DNA from: Spirochaetota bacterium
Lineage (GTDB): Bacteria; Spirochaetota; Spirochaetia; Treponematales; Treponemataceae
Direction: 5' to 3'
Assembly (NCBI GenBank): GCA_023398165.1
Contig: JAEWSQ010000026.1
Location: forward strand, 1-57,683
DNA: 57,683 nucleotides
The notes below the pieces were generated by a model. The model had not been told where the DNA came from, did no database searches, and saw only the letters and a list, made by a program, of their open reading frames with translations. Within the stretch, counting starts at the first letter, position 1, and each line of letters starts with the position of its first letter. Positions 27,224 through 36,091 of this stretch are shown here, piece after piece. A program made the translations under genes and the position numbers.

Positions 27224-28822
27224 CTACTGACTTTTACTTTTTACTAAATTTTCATAAAGAGGTATATACTGTTCCGGTACTATGGTATTCCACGTAAATT
27301 CTTCCCTTACTTTTTGTGCTGCTTTTATCTGCATTGCTCTAATTGTATCAGGCTGTTCAGCATACATATGTGCAGTATTTTTGAGCACAGAATACAATCC
27401 CTGTGCGGAATTGTCATCGTACAGAAATCCTGTTTCTTCATGTATTATTTTTTTAAGGCCGCCTACAGCATGTGCAACCGGCAGTGTTCCGTATATCTGA
27501 GCTATAAAATCTTCCAGTCCGCATGGTTCAAAAAGGCTCGGGAGAACAATAAAATCGCTCGATGCAATGCATTCCCTTGCAAGAGCTCGCTCGTATCCCC
27601 GTATATATAGATACCGGCCCGGAAACTCGACAGATAAATCTATGTGCATCTGTTCTATTTCAGGTTGTCCCTGTCCAATTATTATAAAGCAGGCATTCTT
27701 ACAATCCGTAAGCAGCATACGGGCTGCATGCGCCAGTATTTCCAATCCTTTCTGCCATACAATTCTTCCATGGTATGAAAATATGACCGGATTTTGACTT
27801 ATTGTACTAAGAGAGCCGAATTGTTCTATGGTAGATAGTCTGTTCTCGTGATCTATGATTCCGTGAATACCCTGCGATATTTTTTTCAAGAATAGTCTTA
27901 AAATTTCTTTCTTGCCATCCAAAAATCCTTTTACCGGACTGAACGGTACAGGCAAAAGAGATTTTTCGGTATCTTCCGGATCATAGCGTTCATAGTCTAT
28001 AGCATTTAAAATCCCTTTTATCTGTATTTTTCCCGCTGCAAATTGAAACGACAATCCGTCTGAAAATGGATATTCGGGATCTGTTAATTCATCAGCATAC
28101 CAGGGTGATACTGTTGTAAGCAAGGAATATTTTGATGCCAGAATGAAAGGTTCAACAAAATGATTATTCATACCTTTCATTAACACATGATGAGGCAGAT
28201 TGGTAATGCGGTATGCTTCATCAATGCTTGAAAAAGCATGATGATACCCCGGGCCTGCATTATGAATGGTAACAATACATGATGTATCTGAAAATAGTTT
28301 CTTAAGTCTCACGTCTTCCCGTGCAAATACCGGAATCATAGAAGCCGAAGCATCCTGACAATGTATTATCTGAGAAATTGAATGTGTCAATACTGCATAT
28401 TCAAGGACAGCTCTCTGGAAAAGTATATTCATAATATGGCTGTCAGCATGCCCCTGTCCCCTTTTGTGGATGGGATTCTTTTTCTCATCCGCTGTTGTAT
28501 AGGTATAAACAGCTGTTTTTTCCTGAAAGACAGGACTTTGTATAAGAATTATTTTCACCGGACCGGCAAAAGCTTGAGCATAGGCAATACTGTACAATTC
28601 ATCAGCTATGGAAATGACAGAATTGACGGCTGAAAGAAGCGAATATTCTCTTAGATTCTGCAGTTCGCTGCAGCCGTATTGAGGAATGAAAACGGTTACA
28701 TCATACGCATTTTTTACTAGACTTTCCGAGAGGGAGGTTGTAACATTTTTCACACCCCCTGCCTCAGCAATTCCGGCATATTCCCGGCTCACTATCCATA
28801 TTGATTTTGGATTAACTTTCAT
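27224..28822 (-). CDS. glgA: Glycogen/starch synthase (GT5), atypical N-terminal loop
   Basis: 532 residues with GT-B fold; transfers glucose from ADP-glucose (made by GlgC, 39 kb) to glycogen. The C-terminal donor site is well conserved (FEPCGLEDFIAQIYGTLPVA then HAVGGLKKI), as is SYHGRIVWQKGLEIL. The N-terminal loop, normally KTGGLADV with a lysine that contacts ADP-glucose, reads AEAGGVKNV near residue 20, so that lysine is missing. The insert around 290-330 is long. The gene starts 9 nt after aroH with an AAAAGGA ribosome site. GT5 identity is good; altered donor use or activity is possible. Confidence 0.85.
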   Translation of the reverse strand: MKVNPKSIWIVSREYAGIAEAGGVKNVTTSLSESLVKNAYDVTVFIPQYGCSELQNLREYSLLSAVNSVISIADELYSIAYAQAFAGPVKIILIQSPVFQEKTAVYTYTTADEKKNPIHKRGQGHADSHIMNILFQRAVLEYAVLTHSISQIIHCQDASASMIPVFAREDVRLKKLFSDTSCIVTIHNAGPGYHHAFSSIDEAYRITNLPHHVLMKGMNNHFVEPFILASKYSLLTTVSPWYADELTDPEYPFSDGLSFQFAAGKIQIKGILNAIDYERYDPEDTEKSLLPVPFSPVKGFLDGKKEILRLFLKKISQGIHGIIDHENRLSTIEQFGSLSTISQNPVIFSYHGRIVWQKGLEILAHAARMLLTDCKNACFIIIGQGQPEIEQMHIDLSVEFPGRYLYIRGYERALARECIASSDFIVLPSLFEPCGLEDFIAQIYGTLPVAHAVGGLKKIIHEETGFLYDDNSAQGLYSVLKNTAHMYAEQPDTIRAMQIKAAQKVREEFTWNTIVPEQYIPLYENLVKSKSQ

Positions 28823-28831
28823 GAAATCCTT

Positions 28832-29206
28832 TTACTTCTGTCTGAGCAGGTCGGCGCGCAAATTTTGAGCACCGTGAATATATACTGATTCGGGTTTATG
28901 ATCCAAATATGCAGTAATTAAAATCCTTATTACCGACGGTATTCCGTTGTCCACCAAGGGTTCCGCACAGCAAAACAATGCGCAGTCCTGAGCATTGCCT
29001 GACTGTCTTAATGCCGAAGCGGGATTTACTGCGGTCAGATCATTTGTGACACTGAACTGGATAGAAACTATCTGTTCTTCACACATAGTGTTTTTTGAAA
29101 GGATTTGGGTATATAAATCACATACTTTTGCTACTATATCGTCTCTGGTATTCACAGCGCATACCGCACCGCGTATACCGTAGAGACGTTCTTCTTTGGT
29201 TGTCAT
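28832..29206 (-). CDS. aroH: AroH-type chorismate mutase
   Basis: 124 residues, the size of the Bacillus trimeric enzyme. Conserved features are YGIRGAVCAVN at the N-terminus, IVSIQFSVTNDLTAVNPASA in the middle, and CAEPLVDNGIPSVIRILITA carrying the active-site glutamate and arginine. The enzyme converts chorismate to prephenate for Phe/Tyr. No other aromatic pathway gene is nearby; glgA follows after 9 nt. There is no ribosome site, and a near-perfect promoter ends 6 nt before the ATG, so the mRNA should be leaderless. Confidence 0.88.
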   Translation of the reverse strand: MTTKEERLYGIRGAVCAVNTRDDIVAKVCDLYTQILSKNTMCEEQIVSIQFSVTNDLTAVNPASALRQSGNAQDCALFCCAEPLVDNGIPSVIRILITAYLDHKPESVYIHGAQNLRADLLRQK

Positions 29207-29212
29207 TTTTCA

Positions 29213-29241
29213 ATAATACGAATCAGAATGGACAGTGTCAA
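29213..29241 (-). promoter_or_regulatory. Promoter of aroH-glgA (leaderless arrangement)
   Basis: TTGACA (29236-29241, perfect), 17-bp spacer, TATTAT (29213-29218). Only six bases (TGAAAA) separate the -10 box from the aroH ATG, so transcription should start at or next to the start codon. Confidence 0.85.
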
Positions 29242-29249
29242 TCCGTGCT

Positions 29250-29612
29250 CTAAAAACCTGCTGAAAGAAAATCAACTGCACGTGATGTAAATAATAGAAC
29301 TAGCGCTGCAGCAGATGATAAAACTGAATGAAACAGATACCACAAAAACCAGATATTTTTTCTACTAATAGTGAAGAAAATTACAAGAATTAATCCGAAT
29401 ATACTGAACATAAGCATAAAAATAGATATGATGCTCAGTATATACAGAATAAGTATTTGTGTTGAATCATTAAAATTCCTAATATTTCCTATACTGTACA
29501 GCAGGAGAAGAACCGCCGAAAAAAGAAGAAAAAACAAAAGCATGCGGAAAACAATTCTGAACAATAGGGGTTTTTGTCTTTTTTTCATTGTTAATCTTGC
29601 AGTTTTCTCCAT
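29250..29612 (-). CDS. Small membrane protein of unknown function
   Basis: 120 residues with three predicted membrane helices (about 20-42, 53-80 and 88-108), a basic N-terminus (MEKTARLTMKKRQK) and basic loops. I recognise no family. It is upstream of aroH on the same strand but aroH has its own promoter. A TATACT box ends only 4 nt before the ATG, so the true start could also be the ATG at 29588, and the mRNA may be leaderless. The coding call rests on reading-frame length, hydropathy and lack of a competing frame. Confidence 0.6.
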   Translation of the reverse strand: MEKTARLTMKKRQKPLLFRIVFRMLLFFLLFSAVLLLLYSIGNIRNFNDSTQILILYILSIISIFMLMFSIFGLILVIFFTISRKNIWFLWYLFHSVLSSAAALVLLFTSRAVDFLSAGF

Positions 29613-29634
29613 TTATAGTATACTGAATCAGTAT

Positions 29635-29664
29635 TTGAATTAGAAGTATATATTTCATTATGAT
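29635..29664 (+). promoter_or_regulatory. Candidate promoter of SPFH-like gene
   Basis: TTGAAT (29635-29640), 18-bp spacer, TATGAT (29659-29664), 30 nt before the ATG at 29695. Confidence 0.55.
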
Positions 29665-29694
29665 TTTCGTCCAGATTGCATAATAAGGTGAGAA

Positions 29695-30537
29695 ATGAAA
29701 AAATTCATTGTATCTTTTTTAATTTTAGCGGTATTTGCAGGAGTCCTTCTTTTCATTGGATGGACTCAATTTTCAATCCCGAGCGGGACAGTCGGTGTTC
29801 TCATATCTAAAACCGGCGGAATTCATTCCAGCGCAATAGTGCCGGGTGAATTTACATGGAGATGGGAGAGACTGATTCCGACTAATTCTCAAATACGGTC
29901 TTTTTCCATGTATCCTGTTGCTCTTTCAAAAACAATATCGGGTTCGCTTCCCTCTGCAGATATTTACAGTCCCATGCTCGAGGGAAAACCGGATTTTTCC
30001 TATTCGCTAACAACGGCTGTGGAAATTCAGCTTAAACAAAGCGCGCTTCCCTCATTTGTCCGAAGAACAAATGCACTCTCGCAGGACGATATACTTGTGT
30101 ATCTTGATGCCACGGCTCTAGAAATTACGCAGGATACGTTTGATTACATTCTTGAACAGAATACCTTGAAGAAAACCGATCAAATATCAATTCAATATGA
30201 TACGGAAGCCCTCATCCAGCATCTGCAGAATCTTGCGAAGTATGCTGATATTCAAATAGATGCAGTTGTAATTAAAAACATCGTTCTTCCCGATGCTGCA
30301 TTGTATAGTACGGCAAAAGAAGCGTATCTTACGTATCAGGACAAGGTAAAAGGAGCTTTAAGCGAATTGAGCGCGGAACAATCTGCCGAGAGTGCACAGG
30401 ATTATTTACAGATTGAACGGTTTTCAAGGTGGGGAAAGGTTCTTGAAGAATATCCCATTCTTATTGAGTTAATCGCAGTATCTAAAGACGATGCCGGAAA
30501 CGCATTAAGTATACTGAAGAGTATTACAAAACCTTAA
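29695..30537 (+). CDS. Membrane-anchored SPFH/Band-7-like protein
   Basis: 280 residues. One N-terminal membrane helix (residues 4-23) is followed by a domain that resembles the start of SPFH/prohibitin domains (IPSGTVGVLISKTGGIHSSA then IVPGEFTWRWERLIPTN). A helical C-terminal half (AYLTYQDKVKGALSELSAEQ) comes next. SPFH proteins scaffold membrane protein complexes. The match is by pattern only and a novel family is possible. AAGGTGAGAA precedes the ATG. Its stop overlaps the convergent thiN stop by 14 nt. Confidence 0.6.
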   Translation: MKKFIVSFLILAVFAGVLLFIGWTQFSIPSGTVGVLISKTGGIHSSAIVPGEFTWRWERLIPTNSQIRSFSMYPVALSKTISGSLPSADIYSPMLEGKPDFSYSLTTAVEIQLKQSALPSFVRRTNALSQDDILVYLDATALEITQDTFDYILEQNTLKKTDQISIQYDTEALIQHLQNLAKYADIQIDAVVIKNIVLPDAALYSTAKEAYLTYQDKVKGALSELSAEQSAESAQDYLQIERFSRWGKVLEEYPILIELIAVSKDDAGNALSILKSITKP

Positions 30538-31231
30538 ATACGCTCTCATCAGATAACGGAATGATCACTAAAAACCTTCCGGACAGTACCGATAATTCAA
30601 CATCCTGAACCCCGTTTTCAGTCTTCCCGGCTCTATTGGAGACGCTCCCTCCGCATTGTCTCCAGTTCAGGGATGAAATATCCCACATGAGTCCTTTTGA
30701 GTGAATAATAGGTTCACCCTGTTCTCCAAAGAGCGGGAAAAATGAAATACACCCTTTTCCGTGTAGGTTTCTTATGCATAAAGAATACTTTCTGTCTTTA
30801 TCAAGACAAAAGACTGCATTATTACCGCAGAACCAGATATCAGGATAGGGAATTCCGGATTTATTTCTTTCATAAAGAGAACGAAGTGCTAAAAGGTGAT
30901 CAAGTCTGCCACCGTTTCCGCCTATTAAGATGATTTTTTCATATTCATACTTATCAGCCTCAAGAAGAGCAAGCTCAGTGTCGGTGTAGTCTTTATCCTG
31001 CGGAAATTTTTTAACTTCTGCGGCTTTTGAGATGTATGCTTTTTCACTTCCGATGCTGTCCATGTCGCCTATGAGAATATCGGGAATAATATCATACTGT
31101 TCCGCCGCAGCCGCTCCCGAATCTGCAGCAATAAACACAGAGTCTGTAAAAGCATTTTCTGCAATACATTCGACGGTCTTCCTGACAGGGGCTTCCCCCC
31201 CTGTAAAAATCACAATGGTATTACTTTTCAT
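30524..31231 (-). CDS. thiN: Thiamine diphosphokinase
   Basis: 235 residues; makes thiamine diphosphate from thiamine and ATP. Motifs in order are AADSGAAAAEQYDIIPDILI, GDMDSIGS, FPQDKDYTDTELALLEA and ILIGGNGGRLDHLLA, all in the N-terminal catalytic half; the C-terminal part is the beta-sandwich thiamine-binding domain. The ATG at 31231 is preferred, with GGA about 6 nt upstream, over a start further upstream at 31300 that would run into the cca promoter. No thiamine synthesis gene is near, which suggests salvage. Confidence 0.9.
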   Translation of the reverse strand: MKSNTIVIFTGGEAPVRKTVECIAENAFTDSVFIAADSGAAAAEQYDIIPDILIGDMDSIGSEKAYISKAAEVKKFPQDKDYTDTELALLEADKYEYEKIILIGGNGGRLDHLLALRSLYERNKSGIPYPDIWFCGNNAVFCLDKDRKYSLCIRNLHGKGCISFFPLFGEQGEPIIHSKGLMWDISSLNWRQCGGSVSNRAGKTENGVQDVELSVLSGRFLVIIPLSDESVFKVL

Positions 31232-31286
31232 ATACATTCCTTGTATTGTGTACTGCTGGAGTGAAGTACTTACAGAAAAAGTTTTG

Positions 31287-31315
31287 TAGACGTAAATCAC
31301 TACTTTTACTATACT
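31287..31315 (+). promoter_or_regulatory. Candidate promoter of cca (near-leaderless)
   Basis: TAGACG (31287-31292), 17-bp spacer, TATACT (31310-31315). The -10 ends 11 nt before the cca ATG, giving a predicted leader of only about 4-5 nt. Confidence 0.6.
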
Positions 31316-31326
31316 CGTACTATATC

Positions 31327-32748
31327 ATGAAGCATCTTTTTATTCCTTCCATTCTCCAGAAATTCAACTCTTTTTTTAAACGTTACGGTTTTAAAGCATA
31401 CCTTGTCGGCGGAGCTGTACGCGACATGATCCGAAGTAAAGACGCAAGCGACTGGGATATTGCAACCGATGCAAGTCCAGGTGATGTTATGAAAATGTTT
31501 CATCGCGTCATACCGACGGGTATTGATCACGGTACCGTAACAGTGCACTTTATGGGAAAGGAAATTGAAGTAACAACATTCAGAACAGAATCTTCATACT
31601 CTGACGGCAGACATCCTGATGAGGTGGCATATGCTGCAACTATCGAAGAGGATTTATCGAGACGTGATTTTACCATGAATGCTGTTGCACTGGATTTAAA
31701 TACCGGTTCGATTATAGATCCTTTTGACGGCCGCACCGATATTGCTCAAAAAATTATTAGAACTGTAGGGAACCCTTTGGAACGGTTCACAGAAGACGGG
31801 TTACGTCCTGTAAGAGCGGTACGTTTTGCAGCCCAGCTCGGGTTTACCATCGAAAAAAACACTTTTGATGCAATTGAAAAAGTTCTAAACATTACCAGCA
31901 AAATATCCATGGAACGTTTCCGTGATGAATTTCTAAAAATAATCAACAGTGACTACCCTTCAACAGCATTACTCTTAATGGAAAAAACAGGCATTTTATC
32001 GCTATTTCTTCCGGAACTGCAACACTGCAGGGGCATTACCCAGGCCGATGAGAGGGGACATCATCAGTTTGATGTACTGACGCATTTATTTTCGTCGTGT
32101 GACGGAGCAGCATACTATGAATTTGATGAAACAATCCGTCTCGCATCTCTGTTTCACGACATCGGGAAACCTTCGGTGCGGAAAGAAGAGACAAAGGCTC
32201 TGGATCCTTCAACGCCTGAAATTCTTAGTCCTATAATAACGTTTTATAATCATGAAAAAACCTCCGCTACTGCCGCGGAGACAGTACTGGAAAGACTCAG
32301 ACTGCCGAAAAAGCAGATTCAAACAATAACGCATCTGATACATAATCATATGTTCCATTACGAATCTTCATGGACTGATGCCGCAGTAAGAAGATTTATT
32401 ATGAGAGCAGGAAGAGATCATATTGAACAGCTGTTTAATCTCAGGTACTGCGATGTGTATGGTATGACAGGGATTCCGGCGGACATGCATAATACACCGT
32501 GGTCTTCTTCTCTTTTGGAGTTTAAAGAGCGCATTCAAAAAGTTCTTGATGAAAAATCAGCATTGAGTCTTAAAGATCTTGCGGTAAATGGAATGGACTT
32601 AATGAATATTGGTATTCCGCCGGGAAAGCAGATCGGGATTATTCTCGAAGAACTTCTGTCTATGGTTGTCGATAATCCCGGCGATAATGTAAAAGATCAC
32701 CTGCTGATCATAGCAGGTGAAATTTGGAAGAATTATAGAACTAAATAA
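31327..32748 (+). CDS. cca: CCA-adding tRNA nucleotidyltransferase
   Basis: 473 residues of the class II nucleotidyltransferase family. The GG motif is GGAVRD (28-33) and the metal aspartates are D42 and D44 (DWDIATDA). Then RRDFTMNAVALD, EDGLRPVRAVRFAAQLGF and an HD domain (SLFHDIGKPS, near 277). Poly(A) polymerases share these features, but the full set with DGRHPDEV fits CCA addition. It is needed here because the tRNA genes encode no CCA. The ATG at 31327 begins at the usual position (MKHLFIPSILQKF); no ribosome site is visible, in keeping with the promoter 11 nt upstream. It overlaps the convergent trpS stop by 8 nt. Confidence 0.92.
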   Translation: MKHLFIPSILQKFNSFFKRYGFKAYLVGGAVRDMIRSKDASDWDIATDASPGDVMKMFHRVIPTGIDHGTVTVHFMGKEIEVTTFRTESSYSDGRHPDEVAYAATIEEDLSRRDFTMNAVALDLNTGSIIDPFDGRTDIAQKIIRTVGNPLERFTEDGLRPVRAVRFAAQLGFTIEKNTFDAIEKVLNITSKISMERFRDEFLKIINSDYPSTALLLMEKTGILSLFLPELQHCRGITQADERGHHQFDVLTHLFSSCDGAAYYEFDETIRLASLFHDIGKPSVRKEETKALDPSTPEILSPIITFYNHEKTSATAAETVLERLRLPKKQIQTITHLIHNHMFHYESSWTDAAVRRFIMRAGRDHIEQLFNLRYCDVYGMTGIPADMHNTPWSSSLLEFKERIQKVLDEKSALSLKDLAVNGMDLMNIGIPPGKQIGIILEELLSMVVDNPGDNVKDHLLIIAGEIWKNYRTK

Positions 32749-33826
32749 TCATATTCATTACAGAACGAACCTCATCGAGAGTGGCTATTGCCATGTTCCT
32801 TGCCTTTGCCGCTCCGTCAAGAAGAACACTTCTAATATAATCAGGAGATGATTCAAGTCTTTTTCTTTCCATTCTCATAGAACGAAGCGTTTCGTTCAAA
32901 GATTCTGTAAGCATTTTTTTAAGCATTCCGCCGCCGCCGTCTCCGATTCTCCGGGCAATACTGTCAGGATCTTCACCTGTACACAGCGATATGAGCATAA
33001 GAAGATTTGCGACTTCCGGTCTATTTACCGGATCATAGGTAATATTTCGGTCAGCGTCTGTTTTTGCTTTTTTTACCGCTGCTGCAGTTTCATCTTCTGT
33101 TGCGCTGAGCATTATAGCATTTCCCCTGCTTTTGCTCATTTTTTGACTTCCGTCAAGTCCGAGAATAGTCGGAGTTTTACTCAATAAAGCCTGCGGTTCG
33201 GGGAAAACAGGTTTGCCGGGAGAGAATTTATCATTAAAACGTCTTGCAATAAGACGGGTAAGCTCAAGATGAGGTAATTGATCTTTGCCGACCGGAACGA
33301 TGGTACCCTTGCAGAATAAGATGTCGCATGCCTGATGAACCGGATACGTATACATTCCCGCATTGACGCTCTTTAAACCTGCCGCCTGTATTTCCTCTTT
33401 AACAGTAGGATTTCTATTCAGTTCCGCATTGCTGACAAGAGTTAAAAAAGGAAGCATGAGCTGGTTAGCTTCAGGCACATAACTGTGGGGATAAATAATA
33501 ACATCATCTGAAGGTTTTATGCCGCAGGCAATATAGTCAATTACAAGCTGTTTAGTGTTTTGAGCAATTTCATTGAAGGCGTCGTGATCGGTTAAGACCT
33601 GATAATCAGCAATGAGTATGTTGGTGGGGACCCCTGCCTTTGCAAGCCGCACACGGTTTTGAAGGGATCCGAAATAGTGTCCTATATGAAGACGCCCTGT
33701 AGGCCGGTCTCCGGTCATGACTCTGTGTTTTTCAGGGCTTACTGCAATTTCCTTTTCGATTTTTTTACTTCGCGCCAAAGCTTCTTCATATGTGCCGTCT
33801 GCAGAAGATTTATTCTGGTCTTCCAT
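32741..33826 (-). CDS. trpS: Tryptophan--tRNA ligase
   Basis: 361 residues. The HIGH motif is in TGDRPTGRLHIGHYFGSL (HIGH at 47-50), the KMSKS loop in GSQKMSKSRGNAI (near 228), and the tryptophan pocket segment is NAGMYTYPVHQACDILFCKG. The first 33 residues (charged, helical, MEDQNKSSADGT...) extend beyond the usual start near MTGDRPTG. GGAG precedes the annotated ATG, so I keep the long form. It has its own promoter and is not coupled to the flagellar genes upstream. Confidence 0.96.
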   Translation of the reverse strand: MEDQNKSSADGTYEEALARSKKIEKEIAVSPEKHRVMTGDRPTGRLHIGHYFGSLQNRVRLAKAGVPTNILIADYQVLTDHDAFNEIAQNTKQLVIDYIACGIKPSDDVIIYPHSYVPEANQLMLPFLTLVSNAELNRNPTVKEEIQAAGLKSVNAGMYTYPVHQACDILFCKGTIVPVGKDQLPHLELTRLIARRFNDKFSPGKPVFPEPQALLSKTPTILGLDGSQKMSKSRGNAIMLSATEDETAAAVKKAKTDADRNITYDPVNRPEVANLLMLISLCTGEDPDSIARRIGDGGGGMLKKMLTESLNETLRSMRMERKRLESSPDYIRSVLLDGAAKARNMAIATLDEVRSVMNMII

Positions 33827-33861
33827 AACTACTCCAGTATACGATTTATAAAAGTATTAAT

Positions 33862-33890
33862 ACTATAACAGAAAATAAAATACTGGGCAA
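33862..33890 (-). promoter_or_regulatory. Promoter of trpS
   Basis: TTGCCC (33885-33890), 17-bp spacer, TATAGT (33862-33867) on the minus strand, about 35 nt before the trpS ATG. The -35 lies 4 bp from the end of the flagellar rod-binding gene. Confidence 0.65.
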
Positions 33891-33893
33891 TAA

Positions 33894-34412
33894 TCAGGCT
33901 AACTGAAGATATATTTGATCTGCAAGACCGAATCCGGCATTTTTTGTCATGCTTACAGCAAGTTCGTCATACAGCATATCTTCATACATACTTCCTGCAT
34001 AACTTTTCTCACCTGCCAAACCGGAGGAACTTAGTGAACTGCGCATTGAATTAAGCATTATTTTCACAAGATACGATTCAAGTTCCATGGATTTTTCATA
34101 CAATTTGCTTGTCTTGTCAATTTTTTTTGTCTGAGCAGTGGAAGCACTGTTTGCTGCTGCACCTGACGGTTTTGCATTTGCATCATCACTGCTTGTAAAG
34201 TAATTTGAAAAGCCGGTTGTATAATCTCCGTTAAGTCTGCCGCTGTCCGCTACCTGACTCGAACTGACAGTTTCTTTCGAAGTTGAAACAGTCTTCATGG
34301 ACTGGATTAGATCTTCAAATTTATTAATCTCATTATTCATCCGTGCAGACTCGCTGGAGCTTTGTCCGCCTGTAATACTGCTTAATCCGCTTGGAAGACT
34401 GTTAATAGCCAT
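33894..34412 (-). CDS. Flagellar rod-binding protein (FlgJ N-terminal domain type)
   Basis: 172 residues. The C-terminal two thirds match the rod-binding domain of FlgJ (LYEKSMELESYLVKIMLNSM, then GEKSYAGSMYEDMLYDELAV and GFGLADQIYLQLA). The N-terminal 90 residues are a Ser/Thr/Asn-rich, probably disordered segment. The muramidase domain of enterobacterial FlgJ is absent, as usual outside gammaproteobacteria. It probably caps or scaffolds the growing rod of the periplasmic flagellum. The gene starts 11 nt after flgG in a three-gene rod operon. Confidence 0.88.
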   Translation of the reverse strand: MAINSLPSGLSSITGGQSSSESARMNNEINKFEDLIQSMKTVSTSKETVSSSQVADSGRLNGDYTTGFSNYFTSSDDANAKPSGAAANSASTAQTKKIDKTSKLYEKSMELESYLVKIMLNSMRSSLSSSGLAGEKSYAGSMYEDMLYDELAVSMTKNAGFGLADQIYLQLA

Positions 34413-34423
34413 AGTTTATATCC

Positions 34424-35218
34424 TTATCTCTTCAGGGTTACTGCTGTCGAAAGCATTGTGTCGCTCGTCTGTATAGCCTTGGAATTAAATTCGTAAGCCC
34501 GCTGTGCAACTATCATCTGTACCATTTCATTGACAACCGAGACATTGGACATTTCCAGAAATTTATGCTTAGTAACGGCTGCACCTTCGAATCCGGGTCT
34601 GGACGCTATTGGATCTCCTGAGGCATTGCTTACGAGATATAGGTTATCGCCCTGAGCTTCGAGGCCTATGGGATTAGAGAAACGGTATATTTCCATTTGC
34701 CCGATCTCAAGAGGATCATTATTGCCTGCAACTTTTACGGTAACACGGCCGTCATTGCTTATGGAAAGAGTGTTGATTTCAAAACCTTCGGGCATAATAA
34801 TTTCCGGCATGACACGCAGACCGTTTGAGGTAACAAGCTGACCGGAAGAATCTATTTTAAATGATCCGTCTCTTGTGTAGGCAAAAGAGCCGTCATACTG
34901 CTGGACTCTGAAAAAACCTTCTCCGACAAGCGCGAGATCTGTTGCATTTTCTGTATTCTGAAGGCTTCCCTGTGTAAACATTCTCTGCGTTGCAGCGATC
35001 TTCACACCGGTACCCATCTGTATTCCCACCGGAGTCACCGTATCTTCTGTTGCTGGAGTTCCTGCCATCTTTACAGTCTGATATATCAGATCTTCAAATT
35101 CAACACGCTGCTGTTTATACCCTGTGGTATTCACGTTTGAAAGATTATTTGAAATTGTATCTATATTTGCCTGCTGTCCGTTCATGCCTGTAGCGGCTGT
35201 CCATAAACTTCTTACCAT
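34424..35218 (-). CDS. flgG: Flagellar distal rod protein FlgG
   Basis: 264 residues. The N-terminal rod signature MVRSLWTAATGMNGQQANID and ISNNLSNVNTTGYKQQRVEF is complete, and the C-terminal signature EMSNVSVVNEMVQMIVAQRA then YEFNSKAIQTSDTML closes the protein. Both helices pack into the rod tube. The longer segment YQTVKMAGTPATEDTVTPVG after the N-terminal signature is the FlgG-specific region, which separates it from FlgF next door. Confidence 0.95.
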   Translation of the reverse strand: MVRSLWTAATGMNGQQANIDTISNNLSNVNTTGYKQQRVEFEDLIYQTVKMAGTPATEDTVTPVGIQMGTGVKIAATQRMFTQGSLQNTENATDLALVGEGFFRVQQYDGSFAYTRDGSFKIDSSGQLVTSNGLRVMPEIIMPEGFEINTLSISNDGRVTVKVAGNNDPLEIGQMEIYRFSNPIGLEAQGDNLYLVSNASGDPIASRPGFEGAAVTKHKFLEMSNVSVVNEMVQMIVAQRAYEFNSKAIQTSDTMLSTAVTLKR

Positions 35219-35253
35219 TTATTTCTCCTGTATTATTCTAAACCTTCAAATTA

Positions 35254-36051
35254 TCAGCGTATTGATGCAACCTTTGACCACAGTGTTGTCATCATGGAAT
35301 CTTCCGCCTGAATTGTTTTTTGATTTGCTTCATATGATCTATTCACTTCAATCATCGAGACCATTTCATTGACAACGTTTACATTTGAAGTTTCTGTATA
35401 TCCCTGTATAATTCCTGGTCTATCATTTCCTTCTGCAATATACGCGTCGCCCGTTATTTCATTTGAGTTATAAAGGCTGGAACCCTGTTTTGTTAAATAC
35501 CGTTCAGTGTCAAAACGGACTATTTTAAAACGGTCAATTTCCTGCATCTGAGTGTCATCATAAATTACTCCGTCTTCATTCACAAAAAAAGAAGTATCCT
35601 TTACATATATACGGCCTTTCTCACCTAAAACAGGATACCCTTCTTTAGTTTCAAGGTACCCTTCTTTTCCGATTATGAAATTACCATTTCTTGTATACCG
35701 CTCTCCCTGGGGTGTAAGAACAGTGAAAAAACCTTCCCCGTTCATGGCCATATCATTCGAACTTCCGGTCTGCTTGAGCGAACCCTGTTCCAGAATTGTA
35801 TACATCTCATTTGTTTCAACGCCGAGTCCGATTTTCCCGATTATCGGGGCAACATCCGCACTGCCGAAAAAAGTCTTATACACGCCGTCATCATTTAATC
35901 TTCGAAGAAGCAGTTCGGGGAAAGATTTGCTTACAGCTACATCTTTTTTATACCCTGTAGTATCCGCATTAGCCAGATTATTCGATATTGCATCGAGTCT
36001 TGCCTGTTGAGCGTTCATTCCGCTTGCACCGATATACCATCCGCGTACCAT
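35254..36051 (-). CDS. flgF: Flagellar proximal rod protein FlgF
   Basis: 265 residues, paralogue of flgG. The N-terminus MVRGWYIGASGMNAQQARLD and ISNNLANADTTGYKKDVAVS, and the C-terminus TSNVNVVNEMVSMIEVNRSY then EANQKTIQAEDSMM, are typical rod ends. It lacks the FlgG-specific segment. It is the first gene of the rod operon, preceded by AGGGG and by a sigma-28-like promoter. Confidence 0.9.
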   Translation of the reverse strand: MVRGWYIGASGMNAQQARLDAISNNLANADTTGYKKDVAVSKSFPELLLRRLNDDGVYKTFFGSADVAPIIGKIGLGVETNEMYTILEQGSLKQTGSSNDMAMNGEGFFTVLTPQGERYTRNGNFIIGKEGYLETKEGYPVLGEKGRIYVKDTSFFVNEDGVIYDDTQMQEIDRFKIVRFDTERYLTKQGSSLYNSNEITGDAYIAEGNDRPGIIQGYTETSNVNVVNEMVSMIEVNRSYEANQKTIQAEDSMMTTLWSKVASIR

Positions 36052-36091
36052 AAAAACCCCTGTAAAAGTAAAATTTTGCCCTACAGTCTAA

